Shown here: one piece after another, positions 1 through 9,185 of the stretch | Layout: every line of letters starts with the position of its first letter | How positions within the stretch are numbered: position 1 is the first letter of the stretch | NCBI GenBank assembly: GCA_964449775.1 | Contig: CAYVBQ010000005.1 | Span: forward strand, 62,001-126,000 | From: Fen-1258 sp964449775 | GTDB taxonomy: Bacteria > Bacteroidota > Ignavibacteria > Ignavibacteriales > Melioribacteraceae | Length of the DNA stretch: 64,000 nucleotides | Direction: 5' to 3' | Notes under the pieces: model-generated | What the model was told of the DNA's origin: nothing | The model's input: only the letters and a program-made list of their open reading frames with translations | Databases searched by the model: none | Position numbers and translations under genes: made by a program

Positions 1-3000
1 GAATCCATGATTAATATTAATTTTGGTAATAAGGAAGATGCTACAATTCGGCTTGGTTCTATTTGTGGAATTAAATTCAACGATAAAAATGGAAATGGAA
101 GACAGGACGATGGCGAGCTTGGAATACCAGATTGGCAAATTCAATTAGGCGGACCAATAGATATGACTGTTGTAACAGATAAAAATGGAAATTTCTGTTT
201 CGAAAATCTTCTACCGGGAGAATATAAGGTTGGAGAGGTTATGAAGAATGGATGGAGACAAACATTTCCAGCAACCAACTTCTATATTATTCAACTTGCA
301 TCAGGACAAAATATAACAGTTCTTAATTTTGGAAATAAAGAAGATGCAACTGTACAGCTTGGTTCAATATGCGGAGTTAAGTTTAACGATAAGAATGGTA
401 ACGGCAGACAAGATGATGGTGAATTAGGAATACCTAATTGGACTATATATTTAACCGGACCCATGAATTTAGCAGTCACAACAGATGATAATGGCAACTA
501 TTGTTTTTATGGATTAATTCCAGGCAGTTACACAGTTCGAGAAGAGAACAAAGTTGGTTGGAGACAAACTGTTCCTTCCTCTGTTTCTTATGCCTTTGAT
601 CTAAAATATGGAGATAATTTTAAGGATATTAATTTTGGAAATAAAGAAGATGCAACTGTTAAGCTCGGTTCTATCTGCGGAATGAAATTTAATGATTTGA
701 ATGGTGACGGAAGAAAGCAAGATACTGAACCTGGAATTCCTAATTGGGCAATAAACTTAACCGGCACTATGAATTTATCAACTAAAACAGATTCCAGAGG
801 TTACTTCTGTTTTGAAAACTTAAGATTTGGTAAATACACTGTTTCGGAAGTAAATAAAAACGGGTGGACTCAAACAGCGCCTTCTACCGGCAGCTTCACT
901 ATTGAACTAACAGAAGACCGGAATCCTGATGATCTTTATTTTGGAAATAAAGAAGATATAACAGTTAGACTTGGTTCTATATGCGGGATTAAATTTAATG
1001 ACAAGAACGGGAACGGCAGTCAGGATACTGGCGAACTTGGTATACCTGATTGGCAGATCAATATAGGCGGTCCAATAGATTTGAATATTAAAACTGATAA
1101 AGAGGGGAAATATTGTTTTGACAATTTGTTACCCGGAACTTATGTCATTAAAGAAGAATTGCAAACAGATTGGATTCAAACTTTTCCCACTTCTCCTGGT
1201 TCTTATACTGTTGTGCTTACATCCGGACAAAACCTGAAGGATTATAAATTCGGTAATAAGTATGAACCTAAAGTTGGTTGTGTCCAGCCGCCAAGTGGAA
1301 TGGTTGCATGGTGGCATTTGGATTTTTCATCAAGAGATGCCCGCCAAGATTTTGCCGGATTTAACAACTTCGGTGTAATGGCAAATGATCCTACCCAAGT
1401 AGCCGGAAAAGTTCTGGGTGCGTTGCAGTTTGATGGAATTGATGATTATGTCGAAGTAGCAAATCATTCTGAACTCAATTTCGGTACTGGTGATTTTTCT
1501 TTTGATGCATGGATTAAAACAAATGCCGCCGATGGTGTGAGAATGATCCTTGATAAAAGAACAGAAACCCTAAGTTCATTTCTATTTTATCAGGGTTATT
1601 CAATTTTTCTGAATGATGGTAAGCTTTATTTACAATTAGCCGATGGGGCTTTAATTGATTCTTGGACTAATTATAATTCACCGGTTATAGTCGCTGATGG
1701 AAATTGGCATCATATTGCAATTACTGTTTCCAGAACGAATACACAAGGTATAAGCTTTTATCTTGATGGTGTACCAATTCAATATGGAAATCCTACTTCA
1801 CACCAGGGTTCTTTAAGTAACACAAGTTCTTTACGAATCGGCAGTCAATCATTGTCGGTTACCTCTTCGGGAATTAGTAAATTCAAAGGTATTATCGATG
1901 AAGTGGAATTGTTTAACCGAGTATTAACACAAGCAGAAATCGTTTCTATCTTTAATGCCGGAAGCTCGGGAAAATGTAAACCTACTGGAGGACTTAGCTC
2001 TGTTTTTGGAAACGTGTTTTATGACATTAAAGGAGACGGAGTGAAAAATCCCGGTGATATTGGATTATCAAATTGGACAGTCTTCATAAATGGACCTACG
2101 ATTGCGACTAATGTATCGGATGCTAACGGAAATTTTAATTTCACCGATTTGAAACCAGGTAATTACACTATTTCTGTTGCAGTTCAAACGGGCTGGTCAT
2201 ATACAAAACCTATAAAAGGAAATTATACTTTTGAAATAGCGCCGGATCTAAGTATTGATGCATTCAATTTTGGATTTGCAAACGATCCTTGCCTTAGCGG
2301 CTCAAAGACTTGGGCATCTCTTGGGACAGGTATAAGTGGACAGGTAAATGCACTTGCAGTGCATGGCGGTAAACTTTATGTCGGAGGGTATTTTTCAACA
2401 GCGGGAGGTATTCCTGCAAACAATATTGCCCGGTGGGATGGAACAAACTGGACTGCATTAGGCAGTGGGATTAATGGTATTGTTTATTCGCTCTCTGTAA
2501 TTGGAAATGAGCTTTATGCTGGCGGAGAATTCACCATTGCAGGTAATATGAACGTAAAAAATATTGCTAAATGGGATGGAGCAAACTGGTCCATTCTTGG
2601 TAATGGTACAAATAATAAAGTACTTGCTTTGGCTTCGAGTGGAACAACTCTTTATGCTGGGGGACAATTTACAACTGCTGGAAGTGTCAATGCAAATCGT
2701 ATAGCGAAATGGGATGGTTCTAATTGGTCTGCCCTTGGTAGCGGGATGGATGCTGACGTAGTTGCCTTAGCTGTTAGCGGTTCAACATTATACGCGGGTG
2801 GCTTTTTCAATTACGCTGGAGGAGTGTATGCAAGAAAAGTTGCACAATGGAATGGTGCAAGTTGGTCAGGACTTGGAGGTGGTGTCAGGGATCAATGGGG
2901 TTTTGGAAACGAACGTGTGCGTTCTCTTGCTGTAAGTGGTTCGGCACTATATGTAGGAGGCAATTTCTATTACGCCGGAAATGTAAGTGCAAAATTTGTT

Positions 3001-3633
3001 GCTAAGTGGGATGTTGTGAATTCTAGCTGGTCAGCTCTCGGAAGTGGTATTTCCAACGATGATGTGTGGGCAATTGCAGCACCATCAGGAACCGATGCTG
3101 TATATTTTGGAGGACAATTTTCTACTGCTGGTAATTTAAGTGCAAACCGTGTTAGTAAATGGGATGATACTGGTATAAATTGGTCAGCGTTGGGTACCGG
3201 TATAAGTGGTAGTTATAATGTCGTGACATCTCTTGTAGAAATGGGTGGTGCTTTATATGCCGGTGGTTCCTTTTCTAATGCCGGCGGTATAAGTGCAAAT
3301 AATATAGCAAAGTATTCATGCAGTGTTCCTACTTCGGTTAAAGATGATAAAACCGGCAATGATTTACCGCAACGGTTCCAATTAGAACAGAATTATCCCA
3401 ATCCGTTCAATCCAACGTCAACAATAAGATATGTAATACCTCAAATGGGTTTTGTAAAAATTAGTGTATATGATATTCTTGGGAGAGAAATCAGAGTATT
3501 AGTAGATGAGGAGAAAACTCCCGGTCATTATGAAATAATTTTTGATGCAAAAAATTTAGCAAGCGGAATATATTTCTATACAATCAGGGCTGGAGATTTC
3601 GCTCAAAGCAAGAAAATGATTTTGATGAAATAA
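1..3633 (+). CDS. Large modular T9SS-secreted protein (5' end outside window)
   Basis: The reading frame is open to the window edge, and the first in-frame ATG (7) falls at the end of a repeat unit, so the real start lies upstream. Domains in order, counted from that ATG: four SdrD-B-like repeats (residues about 8-415; each has an NDKNGNGRQDDGE-type calcium-binding loop); a LamG/concanavalin-like domain (about 423-657); one more SdrD-B unit (about 660-760); a seven-bladed propeller with repeated LYAGG and KWDG..W motifs (about 765-1104); and a C-terminal T9SS sorting domain (about 1119-1208) containing QNYPNPFNP. The first four units begin at exact 306-nt intervals in the DNA (25, 331, 637, 943). 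Inference: a secreted or surface-anchored adhesin or carbohydrate-binding protein. No catalytic domain is visible. Confidence 0.88.
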   Translation, partial: ESMININFGNKEDATIRLGSICGIKFNDKNGNGRQDDGELGIPDWQIQLGGPIDMTVVTDKNGNFCFENLLPGEYKVGEVMKNGWRQTFPATNFYIIQLASGQNITVLNFGNKEDATVQLGSICGVKFNDKNGNGRQDDGELGIPNWTIYLTGPMNLAVTTDDNGNYCFYGLIPGSYTVREENKVGWRQTVPSSVSYAFDLKYGDNFKDINFGNKEDATVKLGSICGMKFNDLNGDGRKQDTEPGIPNWAINLTGTMNLSTKTDSRGYFCFENLRFGKYTVSEVNKNGWTQTAPSTGSFTIELTEDRNPDDLYFGNKEDITVRLGSICGIKFNDKNGNGSQDTGELGIPDWQINIGGPIDLNIKTDKEGKYCFDNLLPGTYVIKEELQTDWIQTFPTSPGSYTVVLTSGQNLKDYKFGNKYEPKVGCVQPPSGMVAWWHLDFSSRDARQDFAGFNNFGVMANDPTQVAGKVLGALQFDGIDDYVEVANHSELNFGTGDFSFDAWIKTNAADGVRMILDKRTETLSSFLFYQGYSIFLNDGKLYLQLADGALIDSWTNYNSPVIVADGNWHHIAITVSRTNTQGISFYLDGVPIQYGNPTSHQGSLSNTSSLRIGSQSLSVTSSGISKFKGIIDEVELFNRVLTQAEIVSIFNAGSSGKCKPTGGLSSVFGNVFYDIKGDGVKNPGDIGLSNWTVFINGPTIATNVSDANGNFNFTDLKPGNYTISVAVQTGWSYTKPIKGNYTFEIAPDLSIDAFNFGFANDPCLSGSKTWASLGTGISGQVNALAVHGGKLYVGGYFSTAGGIPANNIARWDGTNWTALGSGINGIVYSLSVIGNELYAGGEFTIAGNMNVKNIAKWDGANWSILGNGTNNKVLALASSGTTLYAGGQFTTAGSVNANRIAKWDGSNWSALGSGMDADVVALAVSGSTLYAGGFFNYAGGVYARKVAQWNGASWSGLGGGVRDQWGFGNERVRSLAVSGSALYVGGNFYYAGNVSAKFVAKWDVVNSSWSALGSGISNDDVWAIAAPSGTDAVYFGGQFSTAGNLSANRVSKWDDTGINWSALGTGISGSYNVVTSLVEMGGALYAGGSFSNAGGISANNIAKYSCSVPTSVKDDKTGNDLPQRFQLEQNYPNPFNPTSTIRYVIPQMGFVKISVYDILGREIRVLVDEEKTPGHYEIIFDAKNLASGIYFYTIRAGDFAQSKKMILMK

Positions 3634-3658
3634 GGACTTCAGTAATATCTTTAAAAAG

Positions 3659-3687
3659 AAGCCAGGATAAACAACCCTGGCTTTTTT
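3659..3687 (+). terminator. Rho-independent terminator of the T9SS protein gene
   Basis: A perfect 8-bp stem, AAGCCAGG/CCTGGCTT, with a 9-nt loop is followed by a T run. It begins 26 nt after the stop codon of the T9SS gene. Confidence 0.8.
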
Positions 3688-3809
3688 CATACTGCGCAGC
3701 ACCTCTTTTATTTGTTTTTTGTTTCCTAATAAATCCATAATTTTTGATAGACAAAAAATCTTCATTGCCCAGACGATTCATTTAAAAAATTTAATCAAGG
3801 AATAATGAT

Positions 3810-6062
3810 ATGAGTAACAACAAAGAAGAAGCTCTTCGATATCACAGTGAAGGACGGAAAGGAAAAATTGAAGTTATTCCCACCAAACCATGCTTTACAG
3901 CTCACGAGCTATCACTTGCCTACACACCGGGCGTAGCTGAACCGTGTAGAGAAATCGAAAAAAATGATGATGACGTTTACAAGTACACAGCCAAAGGTAA
4001 CCTTGTTGCAGTTGTTTCAAACGGAACCGCAGTTCTTGGATTAGGTGATATCGGTCCTCATGCCGGAAAACCTGTTATGGAAGGAAAAGGTGTATTGTTC
4101 AAAAGATTTGCCGACATTGATGTATTCGACATCGAATTGAAAACGCATGATTCAAAAGAACTCATTCGTGCAGTTCAATTAATGGAACCGACATTTGGCG
4201 GAATCAATTTGGAAGATATCAAAGCACCGGAATGTTTTGAGATAGAAGAAGAACTTAAAAAAACAATGAACATTCCTGTGTTTCATGATGACCAGCATGG
4301 AACGGCAATTATTTCATGTGCAGCGTTAATTAATGCTGCTGAAATCGCCGGGAAAAAATTAGACAAGATTCGTCTTGTTGTTAATGGTGCCGGTGCATCT
4401 GCCATTGCTTGCTGCAACATGTATATTGCAGCCGGCGTTAAGAGAGAAAACATTGCAATGTTTGATACAAAAGGGCACATCAACAAAAAAAGAACCGATC
4501 TAAATAAATACAAAGAATTATTTGCCCAAGATAACCAGTATGCAGATTTAGCCGATGGAATGAAAGGAGCAGATGTATTTGTTGGATTATCCAAAGGCAA
4601 TGTTGTTTCCAAAGAGATGGTTAAAGCGATGGCTAAAAATCCGATTGTGTTTGCCATGGCTAATCCGGATCCAGAAATAAAATATGAAGATGCCATTGAT
4701 GCGCGCAAAGATATTATTATGGCTACAGGCAGAAGCGATTATCCAAATCAAGTTAATAATGTTTTAGGATTTCCGTTCATCTTCAGAGGTGCACTCGATT
4801 GTCGTGCTTCGCAGATCAATGAAGAGATGAAAATGGCTGCAACACGCGCTCTTGCTCAACTTGCACGCGAAAAAGTTCCTGAAGTTGTACTCAACGCGTA
4901 CGGAGGAAAAGAATTTTCATTTGGTCCCGAATATATCATTCCGAAACCATTCGATCCCAGAGTATTATGGACTGTTGCACCGGCAGTTGCAAGAGCTGCC
5001 ATGGAAACCAAGGTTGCCAAAAATCCAATAACAGATTGGGAAGCGTACAAAGTTGAATTGCAGGAACGCCTCGGCTTCTCAACTGAGATCGCTCGCGTGA
5101 TGGTTCACAAAGCTCAGCAAAATCCAAAGAAAGTTGTTTATCCCGAAGGTGAAGAGGAGAAGATCATCCGTGCGGCAAACTCTGCCTACGATGATAAAAT
5201 TGCAATACCGATCCTTCTTGGTAGTGAACAAGTTATCAAAACAAGGATCGAAGATTTGGGTTATGACCTAAATAAATTTGAGATCATTGATCCGGAGACA
5301 ACATCAAAAGGAGTTTCTTACACAGATGAATTTTACAAAAAACGTCAACGCAAAGGCGTTACTCCCCGCGATGCAAAACACTTGATGCGCGAGCCGAATT
5401 ACTTTGCTGCAATGATGGTAGAGATGGGCGATGCAGACGCAATGGTTGGCGGACTTACACAACATTATCCCCAAACAATCAGACCTGCACTTCAATGTAT
5501 TGGCGTGAAAGAAGGATTAAAAATTGTTTCGGGTATGTATATTGTTATAATTAAGCGTAAAGTTTTCTTCTTTTCCGATTGTACCGTGAATGTAGATCCA
5601 ACTTCAGAACAACTTGCCGAGATAGCAATAAGCACTGCTGAATCAGTAAAAGAGTTTGATATCGTTCCTAAGATTGCAATGTTATCATTCAGCAATTTTG
5701 GAAGTACTCCTTACCCGCAGTCTATCAAAGTAGCTAACGCCGTCAAGATTGTTAAAGAAAGCAGACCTGATCTTATGGTTGATGGTGAAATGCAGGCGGA
5801 TACCGCAGTTGTTGCGGAAAGAATTGAAAAGGATTATCCGTTCTCATCACTAAAAGGTGGTGCGAATGTTCTTATCTTCCCAACACTTGAAGCCGGAAAT
5901 ATTGCATACAAACTTCTGCAACGTTTAACGGATGCAACCGTAATTGGTCCAATTTTAGTTGGAATGAAAAAACCGGTTCACGTTATTCAAAGAGGCGATA
6001 CTGTTAATGATATTATTAATATGACTGCTATTGCAGTTGTTGGCGCAAAAGATCATAAATAA
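3810..6062 (+). CDS. maeB: NADP-dependent malic enzyme with C-terminal phosphotransacetylase-like domain
   Basis: Oxidative decarboxylation of malate to pyruvate and CO2 in the cytoplasm, linking the TCA cycle with pyruvate and NADPH supply. At 750 residues it has the usual length of the MaeB hybrid family. The malic enzyme part (about 1-420) shows LAYTPGVAEPC, the SNGTAVLGLGDIGP block, FHDDQHGTAI and the VVNGAGASAIAC nucleotide-binding loop. The phosphotransacetylase-like part (about 430-750) shows VVYPEGEEEKI, MVGGLTQHYPQTIRP and LKGGANVLIFPTLEAGNIAYK; in this family it is usually regulatory rather than catalytic. Start: ATG preceded by AAGGAATAATGAT. Single-gene unit between a terminator and a repeat element. 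Confidence 0.93.
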   Translation: MSNNKEEALRYHSEGRKGKIEVIPTKPCFTAHELSLAYTPGVAEPCREIEKNDDDVYKYTAKGNLVAVVSNGTAVLGLGDIGPHAGKPVMEGKGVLFKRFADIDVFDIELKTHDSKELIRAVQLMEPTFGGINLEDIKAPECFEIEEELKKTMNIPVFHDDQHGTAIISCAALINAAEIAGKKLDKIRLVVNGAGASAIACCNMYIAAGVKRENIAMFDTKGHINKKRTDLNKYKELFAQDNQYADLADGMKGADVFVGLSKGNVVSKEMVKAMAKNPIVFAMANPDPEIKYEDAIDARKDIIMATGRSDYPNQVNNVLGFPFIFRGALDCRASQINEEMKMAATRALAQLAREKVPEVVLNAYGGKEFSFGPEYIIPKPFDPRVLWTVAPAVARAAMETKVAKNPITDWEAYKVELQERLGFSTEIARVMVHKAQQNPKKVVYPEGEEEKIIRAANSAYDDKIAIPILLGSEQVIKTRIEDLGYDLNKFEIIDPETTSKGVSYTDEFYKKRQRKGVTPRDAKHLMREPNYFAAMMVEMGDADAMVGGLTQHYPQTIRPALQCIGVKEGLKIVSGMYIVIIKRKVFFFSDCTVNVDPTSEQLAEIAISTAESVKEFDIVPKIAMLSFSNFGSTPYPQSIKVANAVKIVKESRPDLMVDGEMQADTAVVAERIEKDYPFSSLKGGANVLIFPTLEAGNIAYKLLQRLTDATVIGPILVGMKKPVHVIQRGDTVNDIINMTAIAVVGAKDHK

Positions 6063-6075
6063 ATATTTCTTTCAT

Positions 6076-6231
6076 CTAGAGGGCGTCCAAAAAGTTCTTT
6101 GTTTTGCTTTGTGCCTTGGAGTCTTGGTGGCAAATATTTGAATTTTGCATTAAAACTAAAATGCTTGTAGCCACTAAGACACTAAGTCTCTAAGAATTTC
6201 TAAGCAAAATTACTTTTTGGACAATCTCTAG
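6076..6231. repeat. MITE-like element, TIR family A, copy 1
   Basis: Imperfect 20-bp terminal inverted repeats, CTAGAGGGCGTCCAAAAAGT and, inverted at the right end, CTAGAGATTGTCCAAAAAGT, enclose 116 bp. The core is itself a palindrome of the 'GTCTTGGTGGC ... GCCACTAAGAC' type. It has no coding capacity. Related ends occur at 33528-33689 and as a single end at 31205-31224. Confidence 0.6.
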
Positions 6232-6277
6232 AATAATGTTTTTTCAATTCGTATTTCTATTTAACCCAACGCACGTT

Positions 6278-6285
6278 TATATTTC
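6278..6285 (+). promoter_or_regulatory. Possible -7 box, TATATTTC
   Basis: Matches the Bacteroidota -7 consensus TAnnTTTG except for the last base. It lies 45 nt before the GTG start of the YkuD-like gene. No clear -33 box is seen. Confidence 0.22.
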
Positions 6286-6330
6286 GGATAGATAATTTTA
6301 TCTTAGCCACATTTTAACGGCAAGATTAAT

Positions 6331-6957
6331 GTGTTAAAAAATATTCTATATATCTCCGGAAGTATGATCCTCTTTTTTGCGGGAGTGGTTCTTTACGGTG
6401 TAATTCTCAATTTGCGGGAAGTAACTCTTAAAGAAGCACTGTTAGAAAAAGGATTGATCAAGTTGAACGAAGTCAGTTTGATCGTTGATAGGAAAAATTA
6501 CAGAATTGAATTATACTCTGATAAAATATTGGTTAAGACATATAAGGCAGTTTTTGGTAAAAATTCCGGTACGTTAAAAACTTCTGCTACAGACAATGTT
6601 ACTCCTATTGGTGATTATAAAATATGTTCGGTTGATTCATCATCAAAGTATCACAAGTTTTTACATCTCGATTTTCCTAATGAACACGATGCGGCGGAAG
6701 CACTTAAACAGAACTACATTAATACCGATGAATTCAGTACAATTTTGTTAGCTGTAAAAAAGAATGATTGTCCACCGAAAGAAACAAAGCTTGGTGCCGA
6801 GCTTGGTATCCATGGCATTGGGAAATATAATGCAATATTCAAAAATCTTCCTTTTTCATTTAATTGGACTAACGGCTCGATAGCTGTGAGTAATGAGAAT
6901 ATAGACGAACTTTATTCTGTTGTTAAATTAGGAACACCTGTTAAAATAACTTATTGA
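6331..6957 (+). CDS. YkuD-like (L,D-transpeptidase fold) membrane-anchored protein lacking the catalytic Cys
   Basis: A 208-residue protein with an N-terminal membrane anchor (about 3-26), then a YkuD-like domain: LIVDRKNYRIELYSD, the VTPIGDYKI block, LGIHGIG and a final WTNGSIAVSNENIDEL block. In L,D-transpeptidases of this type the last block normally reads W.xGC(I/V)A, and its Cys carries the acyl intermediate. Here the codon is TCG (Ser). The protein may therefore bind peptidoglycan without cross-linking it, or use Ser. Start: GTG at 6331 keeps the whole anchor; the first ATG (6364) would cut into it. It is followed 12 nt later by the Omp85 gene, so the two are probably co-transcribed. 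Confidence 0.75.
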   Translation: MLKNILYISGSMILFFAGVVLYGVILNLREVTLKEALLEKGLIKLNEVSLIVDRKNYRIELYSDKILVKTYKAVFGKNSGTLKTSATDNVTPIGDYKICSVDSSSKYHKFLHLDFPNEHDAAEALKQNYINTDEFSTILLAVKKNDCPPKETKLGAELGIHGIGKYNAIFKNLPFSFNWTNGSIAVSNENIDELYSVVKLGTPVKITY

Positions 6958-6969
6958 CGGATTACTCTT

Positions 6970-9096
6970 TTGAAAACTAAATATTTCTTTATAATCTTTT
7001 TTCTCATTTCATTTTTTCTATTTGCCCAAACCGATAAAAAATTTGAACTCACCGAAATTCAATTTATTGGAAACGATGCATTCTCATCTTCAATTTTGAA
7101 ATCGCTGGTTGTATCTAAAGAATCCCCAAGTTGGTTATCACAATCTCTAAATAAAATTTCTTCCATCGGAGGCAAAGCAATCTATTTTGATTCTCTATTG
7201 ATACCCAGCGATCTTAATTCTTTGAAGGGATTTTATCAATCGAAAGGATATTTCAAAGTTCTAATTAACTCTCACTACAATTTAGATACTTCAAAAAATG
7301 AAGCGGTGTTGACATATACTATTCAAGAATCTCAACCGGCTTATTTCAAATCGTTTGTCGTGAAGGGTCTGGAATGGATTTCCCCATCATTCCAAACAAC
7401 ACTTGAAGATTACATGCGGGCTGATACAACTACAATATATGAGGATGCGATAGTTGATGATAAGAAAAACTTCATCTTAAATTTTTTACGCGATCATGGA
7501 TATATGCTTGTACAATCAGATCGTCCAAAAGTGGTAATCGATACCATGACAAACTGTGTAGATGTTGAATTGAAATTTAATACCGGTACGAGGTATAAAA
7601 TAGGAGAGATCTTCACTACGCGAACGGGTAAAGGTTTTGATTTGGTAGGAGAGGATCTATTAAAAGAAATTGTTGCACTCACTCCCGGAAACTGGTACAG
7701 TAATTATGATATTCAACGCGGTCAAGTTCGTCTTTTTAGAACTAACCTATTTACATCAGCAGCGGTAAATAGCATTATTGCAGATACTGTGGGGAATGTG
7801 GTTCCCATGAATATCAGTGCAGATATCGGATTGATGCATGAACTCTCACCTGAAATTATTATTAATAATGAAGACAATACTTTCAATCTTGGTTTGGGAT
7901 TAAATTTAACCAAGAAAAATTTTCTCGGTGATGCAAGAAAGTTTACAATTGGTACTTCTGCAGCAGCTCAGAACATTTCCGAATTCTTTCAGCATCCTAC
8001 TTTTGCAGATTCCGCATTTTACGGTTACTTCGATGCACGTATTTCTATTGAGCAGCCGTTTCTTTTCGGTGAGCTGATAACCACGAAACTTGAAACTTAT
8101 TTCACCGCTCAAAAAAGAAAAAATGAATATAACGCTACAATAATAGGCGGCAGGTTAAGTTTTGATTTCGAGCTTCCGCAGTTTACCTACTTCAATTCCT
8201 TCAACGCTTATTTAAATGTTGAACGATCTGAATATGAGTACAAACCGGCTTACTTGAAAAATTTATTCAGCCAGTATTTTCAAATCAAATTCGGTGCACC
8301 AAAAGATTTTGCAGATTCGGTAGCTAGTAATTATGTAGATCAAGACCTTGGCGGAAGATATATTTCCCAGAGTACAAATGCCGCAATTGGAATTAATTTT
8401 GGAGCGAACAAAACAAACGATACTTTTTTCCCTTCAAACGGTTATGCTCTTTCTTTTTTATTAGAAGATGCAAACTCTATTCCATATCTGATCAGCAAAT
8501 TATTTAAAAGTGATTTTGTCCGTCCGCTATTTTTTAAGAGCGTTATTACATCATCATTATACTTGCCGGTTTATAATTCCAAATTAGATGCATTGGGAAT
8601 AAAATTTAAGATCGGTCAAATATTTACTTACCGTGGCGAGCAATCCGCTATTCCATTAAATCAAAGATTATATGCTGGCGGAAGTAATTCTGTACGAGGA
8701 TGGGGAACCCGCCAGCTTGTTCCTAAAAAAGTTGAGTTTAATTTAGCCGCTGATCCTACTCAAGATGATCTTGTATCATTTCTTGGTAAAGGTGCTGCAA
8801 CAGGCGGATTTTTCTTGTTTGAAGGTTCTATTGAAACCCGCAATCGTTTATTCGGACGATTTGGTTCTGCACTCTTTTTAGATTATGGAAACACCTGGAA
8901 CAGCAGTAAAGAATTCCGCTTTGATGGAGTTGCAGTTGCCGCAGGATTTGGTCTCCGTTATTATTCCGATTTTGCACCCTTCAGAATTGATTTTGGTCTA
9001 AAAGTTTACGATCCGAACGACCGCCGTCCGATCTTGCAAAAACAGTTTTGGAAAGATGTCTTGCAGTTTCATATTGGAATTGGCGAGGCTTTTTAA
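6970..9096 (+). CDS. Omp85-family outer membrane protein (BamA/TamA-like)
   Basis: Outer membrane beta-barrel protein of 708 residues. A signal peptide (about 1-20, ending FLFAQ) is followed by POTRA-like domains (about 25-290) with the sequence ELTEIQFIGNDAFSSS, and a C-terminal barrel of about 16 amphipathic strands. The Omp85 lid-loop motif VRGW is present in GGSNSVRGWGTRQL, and the protein ends in a strand-like tail finishing with Phe. At 708 residues with few POTRA units it is closer to TamA or a BamA paralogue than to a five-POTRA BamA. Start: TTG at 6970 immediately precedes the signal peptide. Inference: assembly or translocation of outer membrane proteins. Confidence 0.8.
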   Translation: MKTKYFFIIFFLISFFLFAQTDKKFELTEIQFIGNDAFSSSILKSLVVSKESPSWLSQSLNKISSIGGKAIYFDSLLIPSDLNSLKGFYQSKGYFKVLINSHYNLDTSKNEAVLTYTIQESQPAYFKSFVVKGLEWISPSFQTTLEDYMRADTTTIYEDAIVDDKKNFILNFLRDHGYMLVQSDRPKVVIDTMTNCVDVELKFNTGTRYKIGEIFTTRTGKGFDLVGEDLLKEIVALTPGNWYSNYDIQRGQVRLFRTNLFTSAAVNSIIADTVGNVVPMNISADIGLMHELSPEIIINNEDNTFNLGLGLNLTKKNFLGDARKFTIGTSAAAQNISEFFQHPTFADSAFYGYFDARISIEQPFLFGELITTKLETYFTAQKRKNEYNATIIGGRLSFDFELPQFTYFNSFNAYLNVERSEYEYKPAYLKNLFSQYFQIKFGAPKDFADSVASNYVDQDLGGRYISQSTNAAIGINFGANKTNDTFFPSNGYALSFLLEDANSIPYLISKLFKSDFVRPLFFKSVITSSLYLPVYNSKLDALGIKFKIGQIFTYRGEQSAIPLNQRLYAGGSNSVRGWGTRQLVPKKVEFNLAADPTQDDLVSFLGKGAATGGFFLFEGSIETRNRLFGRFGSALFLDYGNTWNSSKEFRFDGVAVAAGFGLRYYSDFAPFRIDFGLKVYDPNDRRPILQKQFWKDVLQFHIGIGEAF

Positions 9097-9129
9097 CATT
9101 AGGCGCTGAAATGACTGGGATATTCGTTT

Positions 9130-9161
9130 TTTGTTTACCATCCCATTTTTCCATAAATTTG
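9130..9161 (+). promoter_or_regulatory. Candidate promoter of the yicC-gmk-rpoZ operon
   Basis: TTTG (9130-9133), a 20-nt spacer, then TAAATTTG (9154-9161). This is the Bacteroidota primary sigma layout TTTG-N19/20-TAnnTTTG. The predicted transcript start is about 18 nt before the ATG of yicC. Confidence 0.5.
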
Positions 9162-9185
9162 CCATCACTTTTTTAAGGGACTTCA

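Noticed and set aside
4283..4708. 141-codon antisense frame in maeB
   Set aside because: Fully covered by strongly conserved malic enzyme coding sequence on the other strand.
5520..5600. Possible frameshift or insertion in the phosphotransacetylase part of maeB
   Set aside because: The segment GMYIVIIKRKVFFFSDCTVN fits the normal family pattern (GMY...K...FF.D.TVN), so the gene is intact.
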